Positions 1 through 5,142 of a stretch of 6,782 nt of DNA are shown here, one piece after another. Below the pieces are notes generated by a model. It did no database searches. It worked only from the letters and a program-made list of their open reading frames with translations, and was not told where the DNA came from. This DNA is from an uncultured Microcaldota archaeon (GTDB taxonomy: Archaea > Micrarchaeota > Micrarchaeia > Anstonellales > Bilamarchaeaceae), in assembly GCA_903920925.1 (NCBI GenBank), contig CAIXOA010000091.1:1-6782 (forward strand), written 5' to 3'. A program made the translations under genes and the position numbers. Each line of letters begins with the position of its first letter. Position 1 is the stretch's first letter.

Positions 1-1278
1 CGTCTCCCGCTCCCCAATCATGTGGGGGAGTATCCCGACCGTTCCCGCATACACCAGCGGGCGCGCGGTATAGCATTTCTCAAACACAACCGAACCATTC
101 ACCGTTGGTATGCCGCACATGTTCCCGCCGTGCTCGATGCCCCGCACAACCCCCTTCGCGATTCTTCTGGGGTGCAGGCAGCCCTTCGGCACGTCCTTCT
201 CGTCCAGGAAGCCGAAGCAGAGCATGTTCACGTTCGCGACGGGCTTCGCGCCCAGCCCGGTTCCGAGCACGTCCCGGTTCACGCCGAGGATTCCGGTCAG
301 CGCACCGCCGTAGGGGTCCAGCGCGGATGGCGCGTTGTGCGTCTCCACCTTCACCGCGATGTCGTTTTCCGGGTCGAACTTGATTATTCCTCCATTGTCC
401 TTGAACACGGATACAACGTACGGCTTCCTGACCTCGTCAGTCGCTGATTTTATGTAGGTATCAAATATGGAGTCAATTTCTTCCGCATCGCCTTTGGTCC
501 CGTCGCCCTCCTCCTTATACTCTATTTTTGCGTTGAATATCTTGTGCTTGCAGTGCTCGCTCCACGACTGCGCGAGCGCCTCCAATTCCACGTCAGTGAT
601 TCCCTTTCCGAGCCCGACCCTCTCCCTTTCCTTCGCCACAATCGGCTTGGCGAAGTGCGCCTTTATCGCCCTCATCTCATCCAGCGAAAGGGCGAGCGTC
701 CTCTCCTTGCTCAGCTGCATCAGCCGCTCGTCCGAAACTTGCAGGTCTATCTCCTCGGCGATGGGCGCATGGTCCAGGTCAACCCGCGGGGCATACGGCT
801 CGAACGTGTCGCTTTCCGGCTCGAAAACCCTCCATGCCTGTATCACCTCGTTCGCAAGCATCCTCTTCGCAATCTCGCCGACTACCGCGTCATCCTCAAA
901 ATCCGCCTTTATCGCATAAACGCGTGAGGTGTATACGTCCACATCCTTCCCGAGCACGTCCTTTATCCCTTGCCTCGAGGTGTTTCCTTCATTATCCGTC
1001 ATCCCGGGCAGGAAACCCACCTCTACCCTCCAGTAATCGTTGTAGAAAGGCTCCGTATAAGTGAATTCCTCGGTCACGGGGTCCGCGAAAAGCTCCTTCC
1101 CGAGGCGCTCCATCTCCGCATTGCCCAACTCGCCGTCTATATTATACACTTTTACAATGGCAAAATCCGAGACCTTCACCTTCGTAAGCTCCTCGGCCTC
1201 CTTCGCGAAAGAGGCGGACCGCGGGTCGCGCAGGGCTCCCTTTGGCCTTACCTCTATCCTGCGAGCATTACCCCCCAT
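1..1278 (-). CDS. purL: Phosphoribosylformylglycinamidine synthase, large PurL with fused PurS-like N-terminus (partial, C-terminus beyond window)
   Basis: PurL uses ATP and glutamine-derived ammonia to convert FGAR to FGAM, the fourth step of cytosolic purine synthesis. The frame is open for 426 codons from ATG at 1278 to the left edge. Residues about 5-50 and 82-155 look like two PurS-type repeats (RRIEVRPKGALRDP; WRVEVGFLPGMTDNEG). Residues about 180-235 form a linker (EEIDLQVSDERLMQLSKE). The AIR-synthase-like N-domain follows, with SWSEHCKHKIF (His242, matching the catalytic His of PurL) and VKVETHNAPSALDPYGG (His314), then GVNRDVLGTGLGAKP and HPRRIAKGVVRG. This layout matches the roughly 1000-residue PurL form known from Geobacter-like bacteria, so more than half is missing on the left. 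The start is supported by a TATA box about 25 bases upstream and by the PurS homology beginning a few residues after Met1. Identity is seen directly; the bacterial affinity is from memory of the family. Confidence 0.95.
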   Translation of the reverse strand, partial: MGGNARRIEVRPKGALRDPRSASFAKEAEELTKVKVSDFAIVKVYNIDGELGNAEMERLGKELFADPVTEEFTYTEPFYNDYWRVEVGFLPGMTDNEGNTSRQGIKDVLGKDVDVYTSRVYAIKADFEDDAVVGEIAKRMLANEVIQAWRVFEPESDTFEPYAPRVDLDHAPIAEEIDLQVSDERLMQLSKERTLALSLDEMRAIKAHFAKPIVAKERERVGLGKGITDVELEALAQSWSEHCKHKIFNAKIEYKEEGDGTKGDAEEIDSIFDTYIKSATDEVRKPYVVSVFKDNGGIIKFDPENDIAVKVETHNAPSALDPYGGALTGILGVNRDVLGTGLGAKPVANVNMLCFGFLDEKDVPKGCLHPRRIAKGVVRGIEHGGNMCGIPTVNGSVVFEKCYTARPLVYAGTVGILPHMIGERET

Positions 1279-1298
1279 GCCCCTTCTATGGTTGGGCA

Positions 1299-1308
1299 AA
1301 ATATATAA
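1299..1308 (-). promoter_or_regulatory. Archaeal TATA box of purL
   Basis: On the minus strand this reads TTATATATTT. Its centre is about 25 bases upstream of the A of the purL ATG, the distance expected between a TATA box and the transcription start. The transcript would therefore begin at or next to the start codon and be leaderless. The only G-rich run before the ATG is too close to act as a normal ribosome binding site, which agrees with this. Confidence 0.7.
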
Positions 1309-1358
1309 CGCTTGTTTTGCGCCCCGCTTGGGAAACAGGGGTTTGTTTTCTGCGGGTG

Positions 1359-1380
1359 GCATGTAACCATGGTTACATGC
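1359..1380. repeat. Perfect 22-bp palindrome, candidate operator
   Basis: The half-site GCATGTAACCA is followed directly by its exact reverse complement, with no spacer and no mismatch over 22 bp; symmetry ends at the flanking bases. It lies between two divergent TATA boxes, ending 15 bp before the TATA box of the rightward gene and about 50 bp upstream of the purL TATA box. This position suits a dimeric regulator of one or both genes. No thymidine run follows it, so it is not an intrinsic-type terminator. The regulator is unknown and I do not recognise the site as a named operator. Confidence 0.6.
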
Positions 1381-1395
1381 TGTGTGAAATAAGGG

Positions 1396-1404
1396 TTTAT
1401 TAAG
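1396..1404 (+). promoter_or_regulatory. Probable archaeal TATA box of the 311-residue gene
   Basis: TTTATTAAG lies with its centre 27 bases before the ATG at 1427, again predicting a leaderless transcript. Purine-rich GAAATAAGGG just upstream could be the TFB recognition element (BRE). A second AT-rich stretch, CATATAATA at 1414-1422, is too close to the ATG to act as the TATA box. Confidence 0.55.
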
Positions 1405-1426
1405 ATTTCATGGCATATAATACAAC

Positions 1427-2362
1427 ATGATTTGTGCACAACCGCCCGCGCACCAGAGCCCCGTGGCCCAGCGCGTGCTGGTGTTCAAGGGCAGCCTTGA
1501 CCTTCCTACAACAATAGAAAAATTCGGAGACAGGATGCCAAAGCTTTCCGAATTCGACGAGCTGGTCCGCCAGGGGCCGAATAAGCAGCCTCACCCCGAA
1601 CTGGTTGCGAAAAAGACGGCGCTCCCGGCGCGCTCCGGCACCATACTCGCCCACCCGGCGGAAAATTCCGCATTTCCTCGCTTCTTGGAGTTCACGGACA
1701 GGCAGACCGGCAGGAAGATCTGCATTGACACGAAGCAATACGCAAACCAGCGCGGCATCGCCCTGGTGCTGATGCCAGGCGCATACACATTCCAATTCGA
1801 CGGAAACCGCATGCTCATCTTCCCGTCCGCAGACCCAATCGTCATACCTTACTTTCCGCAATTCTCCGGCTGGTATCCATACCACAAAGACACCGGAGTC
1901 CCGGTGGTTTCCGGGGGGATTGTCGATCAGTTCGGCTCGAGGCCCGATCGGTTCCTGCAACGGGCTCCGGACGCATGGATAGGCATGCCCGCGCGTTCCA
2001 TAAACGAAGGCAATTACGAGGAAAAGTATGTGTACGCGTTCGCCCGCCCATCTCTTTCGCAGGCGGTTTTCATATGGGAACCGCAGCTTATCCAGAAGCC
2101 TGAGGAACGCAGGGGCGAAGATCGCAAGGCCCCGAGGAGGAGAATAGTGCAGGTTCCGGCATCCGCCCCGGTTTCCAAGGGGCAGGGGACATCCGAACCG
2201 AAAAAACCAGAAATAACCTACCAAATGTTCGAGCATGAATGGGATATCCAGAGGGCACTGCACGAAATCGACCCATCCAATTTCCGGGACCCCGGCCCCG
2301 TGCCTGACCAGCAGAAGTTTGAAAGGATGCTGAAGGCGGGCGATATAAAAATAGAAAAATAA
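1427..2362 (+). CDS. Unrecognised 311-residue soluble protein
   Basis: I do not recognise this protein. It has no signal peptide and no membrane segment. Residues about 85-220 look folded, with alternating hydrophobic stretches (RFLEFTDRQTGRKICIDTK; GIALVLMPGAYTFQFDGNRM; YVYAFARPSLSQAVFIWEPQ) suggesting beta strands, and an aromatic/proline-rich patch (PYFPQFSGWYPYHKD, about 141-155). Residues about 224-262 are charged and proline-rich and probably a disordered linker. A short helical tail follows (QMFEHEWDIQRALHEID; QQKFERMLKAGDIKIEK). Coding is supported by GC-rich third codon positions and a TATA box 27 bases before this ATG, which favours Met1. It is divergent from purL and convergent with the NFACT-R gene, so it is probably a single-gene unit, perhaps controlled by the upstream palindrome. 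A 287-codon open frame on the opposite strand is rejected. That the region is coding is likely; function is unknown. Confidence 0.75.
   Translation: MICAQPPAHQSPVAQRVLVFKGSLDLPTTIEKFGDRMPKLSEFDELVRQGPNKQPHPELVAKKTALPARSGTILAHPAENSAFPRFLEFTDRQTGRKICIDTKQYANQRGIALVLMPGAYTFQFDGNRMLIFPSADPIVIPYFPQFSGWYPYHKDTGVPVVSGGIVDQFGSRPDRFLQRAPDAWIGMPARSINEGNYEEKYVYAFARPSLSQAVFIWEPQLIQKPEERRGEDRKAPRRRIVQVPASAPVSKGQGTSEPKKPEITYQMFEHEWDIQRALHEIDPSNFRDPGPVPDQQKFERMLKAGDIKIEK
2346..2361 (-). terminator. U-rich terminator for the NFACT-R gene
   Basis: Read on the minus strand, two T5 runs follow shortly after the TAG stop (TTATTTTTCTATTTTTA), with no stem-loop. Archaeal transcription commonly ends at U-rich tracts of this kind. 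The tract lies inside the last codons of the opposing gene (its A-rich IKIEK codons), so sequence composition there serves both purposes. Inferred from sequence only. Confidence 0.5.
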
Positions 2363-2368
2363 GCCGCA

Positions 2369-3130
2369 CTACTTCGTAACCACACTTATCTTTCCCGGAG
2401 GCAGGCAAGGCATGACCTCCGATTCCGGAACCCCCAACAATCCTCCGATTTTTTCCGCCGCCTCTTTTTTATCCAATTTTCCAGGCACAATCAGCACTTT
2501 TTTCTTCATCCACTTCGCATCTTCGCAGCCCGCCGAAACCCTCCCATTTTCTTCCAGCCCGACCGCAAGCATCAGTTTGGTATTCTTGAACCACTCCCGC
2601 TCCCCGGAAATCGCAAACCCTCCCGCGCCCACAAATCCGCCCGTCGCATGCTTGGACAATTGTTCCTTTCTCACCGCATACGTATCCACCGCGGCCATCC
2701 TCTTCCCCCAAGCCTTCGAATACGAAGCCGAAATCGCAGCCGCCTCTTTTTTCTCCTCTTCCGAAGCCCCAACCCCGTCCTTCAAGATGGTCGCAGCCGC
2801 GCCCCGTATGTCCGCATGGAAGAACAAATCCGCCTCCTCCATCTTCCCAGCCAATTTATCATTCTGCTGTGCCGTCTTCCCCGCCAAAACAAGTTTCCCG
2901 GAATTGGTGAAGCTCCAGTGGAACTCCTCGAACCACTCCCTCCTCCGCGCTACCTTCACCGCCTTGCTTTTCCGCTTTGCGGCCTCGCCCATCCGCTTCC
3001 GCGTCCCCTCCATCGCCACGCGCACGCCCTCCGCCTTCTCCCTCGCCTTTTTCGCCTCCTCATAGTAGCGCGCGGCGTTCTCGTGTATGCTCTTTCCCAA
3101 TTCAATATTCACTTTCACATTTCCCCCCAT
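2369..3130 (-). CDS. Stand-alone NFACT-R domain protein (C-terminal half of RqcH-type ribosome quality control factor)
   Basis: RqcH/Rqc2 proteins bind the stalled large ribosomal subunit and tRNA and add C-terminal tails to stalled chains. This 253-residue protein carries only the second half. Residues about 14-60 match the start of the coiled-coil arm (IHENAARYYEEAKKAREKAEG). Residues about 66-190 are the NFACT-R (DUF814) domain, with WFEEFHWSFTNSGKLVLAG, KTAQQNDKL, FFHADIRGAAATIL and AAAISASYSKAWGKRMAAVD. A tail ends in CLPPGKISVV, also usual in archaeal RqcH. The NFACT-N and helix-hairpin-helix domains, which make up the first half of normal RqcH, are absent. The upstream 49 bp cannot encode them, so the gene is split or reduced rather than freshly truncated. 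The start is ATG at 3130 with a TATA element about 23-25 bases upstream. GTG at codon 5, preceded by a G-run, is an alternative. It could be a tRNA/rRNA-binding protein outside quality control. Confidence 0.85.
   Translation of the reverse strand: MGGNVKVNIELGKSIHENAARYYEEAKKAREKAEGVRVAMEGTRKRMGEAAKRKSKAVKVARRREWFEEFHWSFTNSGKLVLAGKTAQQNDKLAGKMEEADLFFHADIRGAAATILKDGVGASEEEKKEAAAISASYSKAWGKRMAAVDTYAVRKEQLSKHATGGFVGAGGFAISGEREWFKNTKLMLAVGLEENGRVSAGCEDAKWMKKKVLIVPGKLDKKEAAEKIGGLLGVPESEVMPCLPPGKISVVTK
2449..2480 (+). terminator. Possible T-rich terminator of the 311-residue gene
   Basis: Three thymidine runs (T6, T6, T4) occur within about 30 bases, roughly 90-120 bases after the TAA at 2362. They are the first strong T-tracts on the plus strand past that gene. 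They lie antisense to the end of the NFACT-R gene, where they encode lysine-rich sequence, so they may be coincidental. Confidence 0.3.
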
Positions 3131-3139
3131 TCAAACCGC

Positions 3140-3156
3140 CAGAAAACCTTTATATA
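3140..3156 (+). promoter_or_regulatory. BRE and TATA box of the secretion operon, probably shared with the divergent NFACT-R gene
   Basis: CAGAAAACC (BRE-like) runs directly into TTTATATA at 3149-3156. The TATA centre is 27-28 bases before the ATG at 3180, predicting a leaderless mRNA for the first operon gene. Read on the other strand the same bases give TATATAAA, with its centre about 23 bases before the NFACT-R ATG at 3130. No other TATA-like element exists in the 49-bp gap, so both genes seem to depend on this one element. The BRE is better on the plus side, which should favour the operon. Confidence 0.7.
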
Positions 3157-3179
3157 CGTTGTCTTCGCATTAGAAGCCC

Positions 3180-3425
3180 ATGGCGTATGTAGAGACACTC
3201 CTCTCAAGCTGGCTGGAAGTGATGAAATCCGCGGGGGTAACGCTTTCACTGCTGCTCATAATAGTCGGCGGCGTGGTTTACGGGCTCGCGCAGCTTCAGC
3301 CCGGCGACACAAGGGGGCGTTGGCAGTCCATGGCCATAGGGCTTTTCATAGGGGGCGTTCTGATTGCCGCCATAATAGGCGCAGCTGAGGTAATCCAGAG
3401 CATCTCCTCCAATCTCCTCACCTGA
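3180..3425 (+). CDS. Two-TM small membrane protein, VirB2/TrbC/CedA1-like pilin candidate
   Basis: This 81-residue protein has an amphipathic start (1-18), a first membrane helix (about 19-38, VTLSLLLIIVGGVVYGLAQL), a short polar loop with two arginines (PGDTRGRW, 41-48), a second membrane helix (about 51-70, AIGLFIGGVLIAAIIGA) and a short tail. VirB2 and TrbC pilins, and archaeal CedA1, share this layout: two glycine-rich hydrophobic helices joined by a short basic loop. No long cleavable signal peptide is seen, unlike many bacterial VirB2 proteins. It is the first gene of the operon, next to VirB6-, VirB3- and VirB4-like genes, which is the main support for a pilin or channel-subunit role. 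The promoter places the transcript start at this ATG. Sequence similarity alone would be too weak for this call; a generic small membrane protein remains possible. Confidence 0.7.
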   Translation: MAYVETLLSSWLEVMKSAGVTLSLLLIIVGGVVYGLAQLQPGDTRGRWQSMAIGLFIGGVLIAAIIGAAEVIQSISSNLLT

Positions 3426-3428
3426 GGT
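3424..3428 (+). promoter_or_regulatory. Ribosome binding site GAGGT for the VirB6-like gene
   Basis: GAGGT overlaps the TGA stop of the preceding gene and lies 8 bases before the ATG at 3437. It fixes that start and suggests translational coupling. It is a standard archaeal Shine-Dalgarno site, unlike the leaderless first gene of the operon. Confidence 0.75.
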
Positions 3429-3436
3429 AAGCATAG

Positions 3437-4366
3437 ATGGCAGCAGATCTTGCGTTGGCCGGGATAGTCGTAAGCTTTTCCATCATCCTCTCAGGCATAC
3501 TCATAGGGCTCGGGAAGACACTGAACTCAAAGCGCCTCGAGCACTTCGGCACCGAGGAGCTCATCCAGTCCGTCATCAACGCCGCCCTCGTCGGCGCCTA
3601 CACCGCAATACTTGCCGCCGCGACCGAAATCAGCAAATCCATCATCACCGGGACCGTTTGCAACACCGGCGACGCCATCGGGAACCTCCAGTGCATCTAC
3701 TCGAATCTCTCCGTGGACATCTTCTCCCTCCTCACAAAGGTCGTGGCCCTGGACCAAATCGTCTCCTATTACCAGACGCTTACCCTCCATTTCGCGGCCG
3801 TCTCCGTCCAGCCCATGTCCTATCTTTCTTCCATCTCCTCAATCCTCACAGGCCAGATACTCACGCTCCAGGCGCTCCTCACATTCGCCCAGCTCCAGGT
3901 GCAGCTCCTCGGCTTCTTTGCGCCCCAGCTCCTCACCTTCTTCCTCCCGGTCGGCCTCATCTTCCGCTCCTTCTTCTCCACGCGCAAGCTTGGCGGCTTC
4001 CTCATCGCCCTTTCCATAGGCGCCTATCTCTTCTACCCGGCGTTCATCCTCATCTTCCCGGTTCCCGTGATGAACGACACCATAGCCAACCTCACCAACA
4101 TGACCAACAACAGCCTCTACACCACCATCCCAATTATCGACCTCAACGGCAATGACGCCATCGCCGGAAGGCTGGACAACATGAGCACCGGGGACTTCAC
4201 CGGAGACCTCACGCTCGCCACCCAGCAGATAAGCAATTCCATCTCCGCGCTCTCCATGTTTGTCCTCATAGCTCCGCTCTTCTCGCTCATAATAACCATC
4301 ATATTCATAAAGGAGGTAACCGACATATTCGGCGGAGAATTCTTCTTCGCGGTGAGTTCCATATGA
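3437..4366 (+). CDS. Polytopic membrane protein, VirB6/CedA-like channel component
   Basis: This 309-residue protein has clear membrane segments at about 5-27, 45-65, 155-176, 186-208 and 272-291, with a possible further one at 132-154. The stretch LLTFFLPVGLIFRSFFSTRK followed by a glycine-rich helix is, from memory, typical of VirB6-like proteins of archaeal secretion or conjugation islands. The loop at about 209-271 is long and polar with N-glycosylation sequons at N213, N218, N221, N224 and N248; another is at N90. Cys75 and Cys86 could form a disulfide if their loop is outside. In type IV machines VirB6 and CedA form the inner-membrane path for the substrate. It starts 11 bases after the small pilin-like gene and overlaps the next gene by ATGA. 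The role rests on topology, operon position and the conserved segment; there is no catalytic motif to confirm it. Confidence 0.7.
   Translation: MAADLALAGIVVSFSIILSGILIGLGKTLNSKRLEHFGTEELIQSVINAALVGAYTAILAAATEISKSIITGTVCNTGDAIGNLQCIYSNLSVDIFSLLTKVVALDQIVSYYQTLTLHFAAVSVQPMSYLSSISSILTGQILTLQALLTFAQLQVQLLGFFAPQLLTFFLPVGLIFRSFFSTRKLGGFLIALSIGAYLFYPAFILIFPVPVMNDTIANLTNMTNNSLYTTIPIIDLNGNDAIAGRLDNMSTGDFTGDLTLATQQISNSISALSMFVLIAPLFSLIITIIFIKEVTDIFGGEFFFAVSSI
4351..4355 (+). promoter_or_regulatory. Ribosome binding site GGTGA for the VirB3/VirB4N-like gene
   Basis: GGTGA lies 7 bases before the ATG at 4363, selecting this start over in-frame ATGs at 4378 and 4381. It sits inside the end of the VirB6-like gene, whose TGA overlaps the ATG as ATGA, so the two are probably translationally coupled. 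Confidence 0.7.
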
Positions 4367-5142
4367 TTGAAAACAGGATGATGACCGTCATGGCCCTGGG
4401 GGGCGGCCTCGCTTCGGTCGTGCTCGCGGTGGTCTTCGGCAACCCGATATTCGCAACGGTTGCCGCGATCTTCTTCTCCCTCTCGCTGCTCATCTGGAAG
4501 TACGGCTACATACTGATACCCTACATAACCTCCGCAGCAAACATCGTGGAGATAAGGGGCGGCTATGAAATCCCCTCCACCCGCGACTGCATCGTGAAGA
4601 AATCCGGCAACGGCTTCTACGCCACGAAATTCCTCGAGATAAACTATTACGAGAGCATGATGGACAAGGATGCGCAGGACCGCACCTCCATGCTCTCCGC
4701 GTTCGAGAAGGCCCTCGCCTCGCTCAAGCAGACCGTCAAGATTTCCCTCCTCGTCTCCGAGGTGGACCTCACCAAGCAGATAGATGAAATCAAAACGAAG
4801 AGGAGCTCCGCGGAGAGCAAGCGCCGCAAGCTCCCCCCCAACAGCGAGGAGTTGGTCCGCCTGGACCGCGAAATCGCAATGTACAACCGCCAGCTGGAGC
4901 GCATCACCCACGGCGACCGCCCGCTGGAAATCACCTCGTTCGTCTCCACCACCGCCTACGGCGTCACGCGAGAGGAGGCGCTCTCCAAGGTGCGCAGGCA
5001 GTCCAAGGAGGTCAAGACAATCATCTCCTCCACGCTCGGCGCGGACGTCTCGGAACTCTTCGACCTTGACATGATAAGGTGCTTCGAGTGGGAGTACTTC
5101 CTCCCGCCGGAATCCGAGCAGATGAGGGATGAAGTGTTTTGA
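4363..5142 (+). CDS. VirB3-like membrane anchor joined to a VirB4 N-terminal-like domain
   Basis: This 259-residue protein begins with two membrane helices (about 8-26 and 29-53; VVFGNPIFATVAAIFFSLSL) resembling the short VirB3/PrgI-type protein of type IV systems. A soluble domain follows. GGYEIPSTRDCIVKKSGNGFYATKFLEINYYES (about 67-98) resembles the start of the VirB4 N-domain. Next come a helical, probably coiled-coil stretch (about 135-182) and a beta/alpha part (LEITSFVSTTAYGVTREEALSKVRRQ). No Walker motif is present. The next gene carries the ATPase domain in the same reading frame, and the two together make about 737 residues, the usual size of a VirB4. This protein is therefore probably the membrane-tethered front half of a split VirB4, holding the motor at the channel. 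The VirB3 and VirB4N assignments rest on topology and order and should be read as likely, not certain. Confidence 0.7.
   Translation: MIENRMMTVMALGGGLASVVLAVVFGNPIFATVAAIFFSLSLLIWKYGYILIPYITSAANIVEIRGGYEIPSTRDCIVKKSGNGFYATKFLEINYYESMMDKDAQDRTSMLSAFEKALASLKQTVKISLLVSEVDLTKQIDEIKTKRSSAESKRRKLPPNSEELVRLDREIAMYNRQLERITHGDRPLEITSFVSTTAYGVTREEALSKVRRQSKEVKTIISSTLGADVSELFDLDMIRCFEWEYFLPPESEQMRDEVF

Noticed and set aside
22..1366. Several plus-strand open frames over the left quarter of the window
   Set aside because: All lie antisense to purL, whose conserved SEHCKH and VKVETHN motifs fix the coding strand and frame.
1359..1380. The palindrome as a transcription terminator hairpin
   Set aside because: There is no T-tract after it on either strand, and it lies between divergent promoters, where no transcript needs to end.
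1400..2263. 287-codon open frame on the minus strand opposite the 311-residue gene
   Set aside because: The plus-strand frame has better third-position GC bias, is longer and has a correctly spaced TATA box; the minus frame has no promoter and an arginine/cysteine-rich shadow composition. Some doubt remains because the plus-strand product is itself unrecognised.
2412..3388. Two plus-strand open frames (217 and 246 codons) over the NFACT-R gene
   Set aside because: They are serine/proline/arginine-rich shadows of a gene with unmistakable NFACT-R motifs on the minus strand, and the longer one also overlaps the start of the secretion operon.
5140..5142. TGA as a selenocysteine codon in a continuous VirB4
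   Set aside because: No VirB4 selenoprotein is known to me, the position is a domain linker rather than an active site, and an ATG follows directly. Archaeal SECIS elements lie in untranslated regions, which do not exist in this tight operon.
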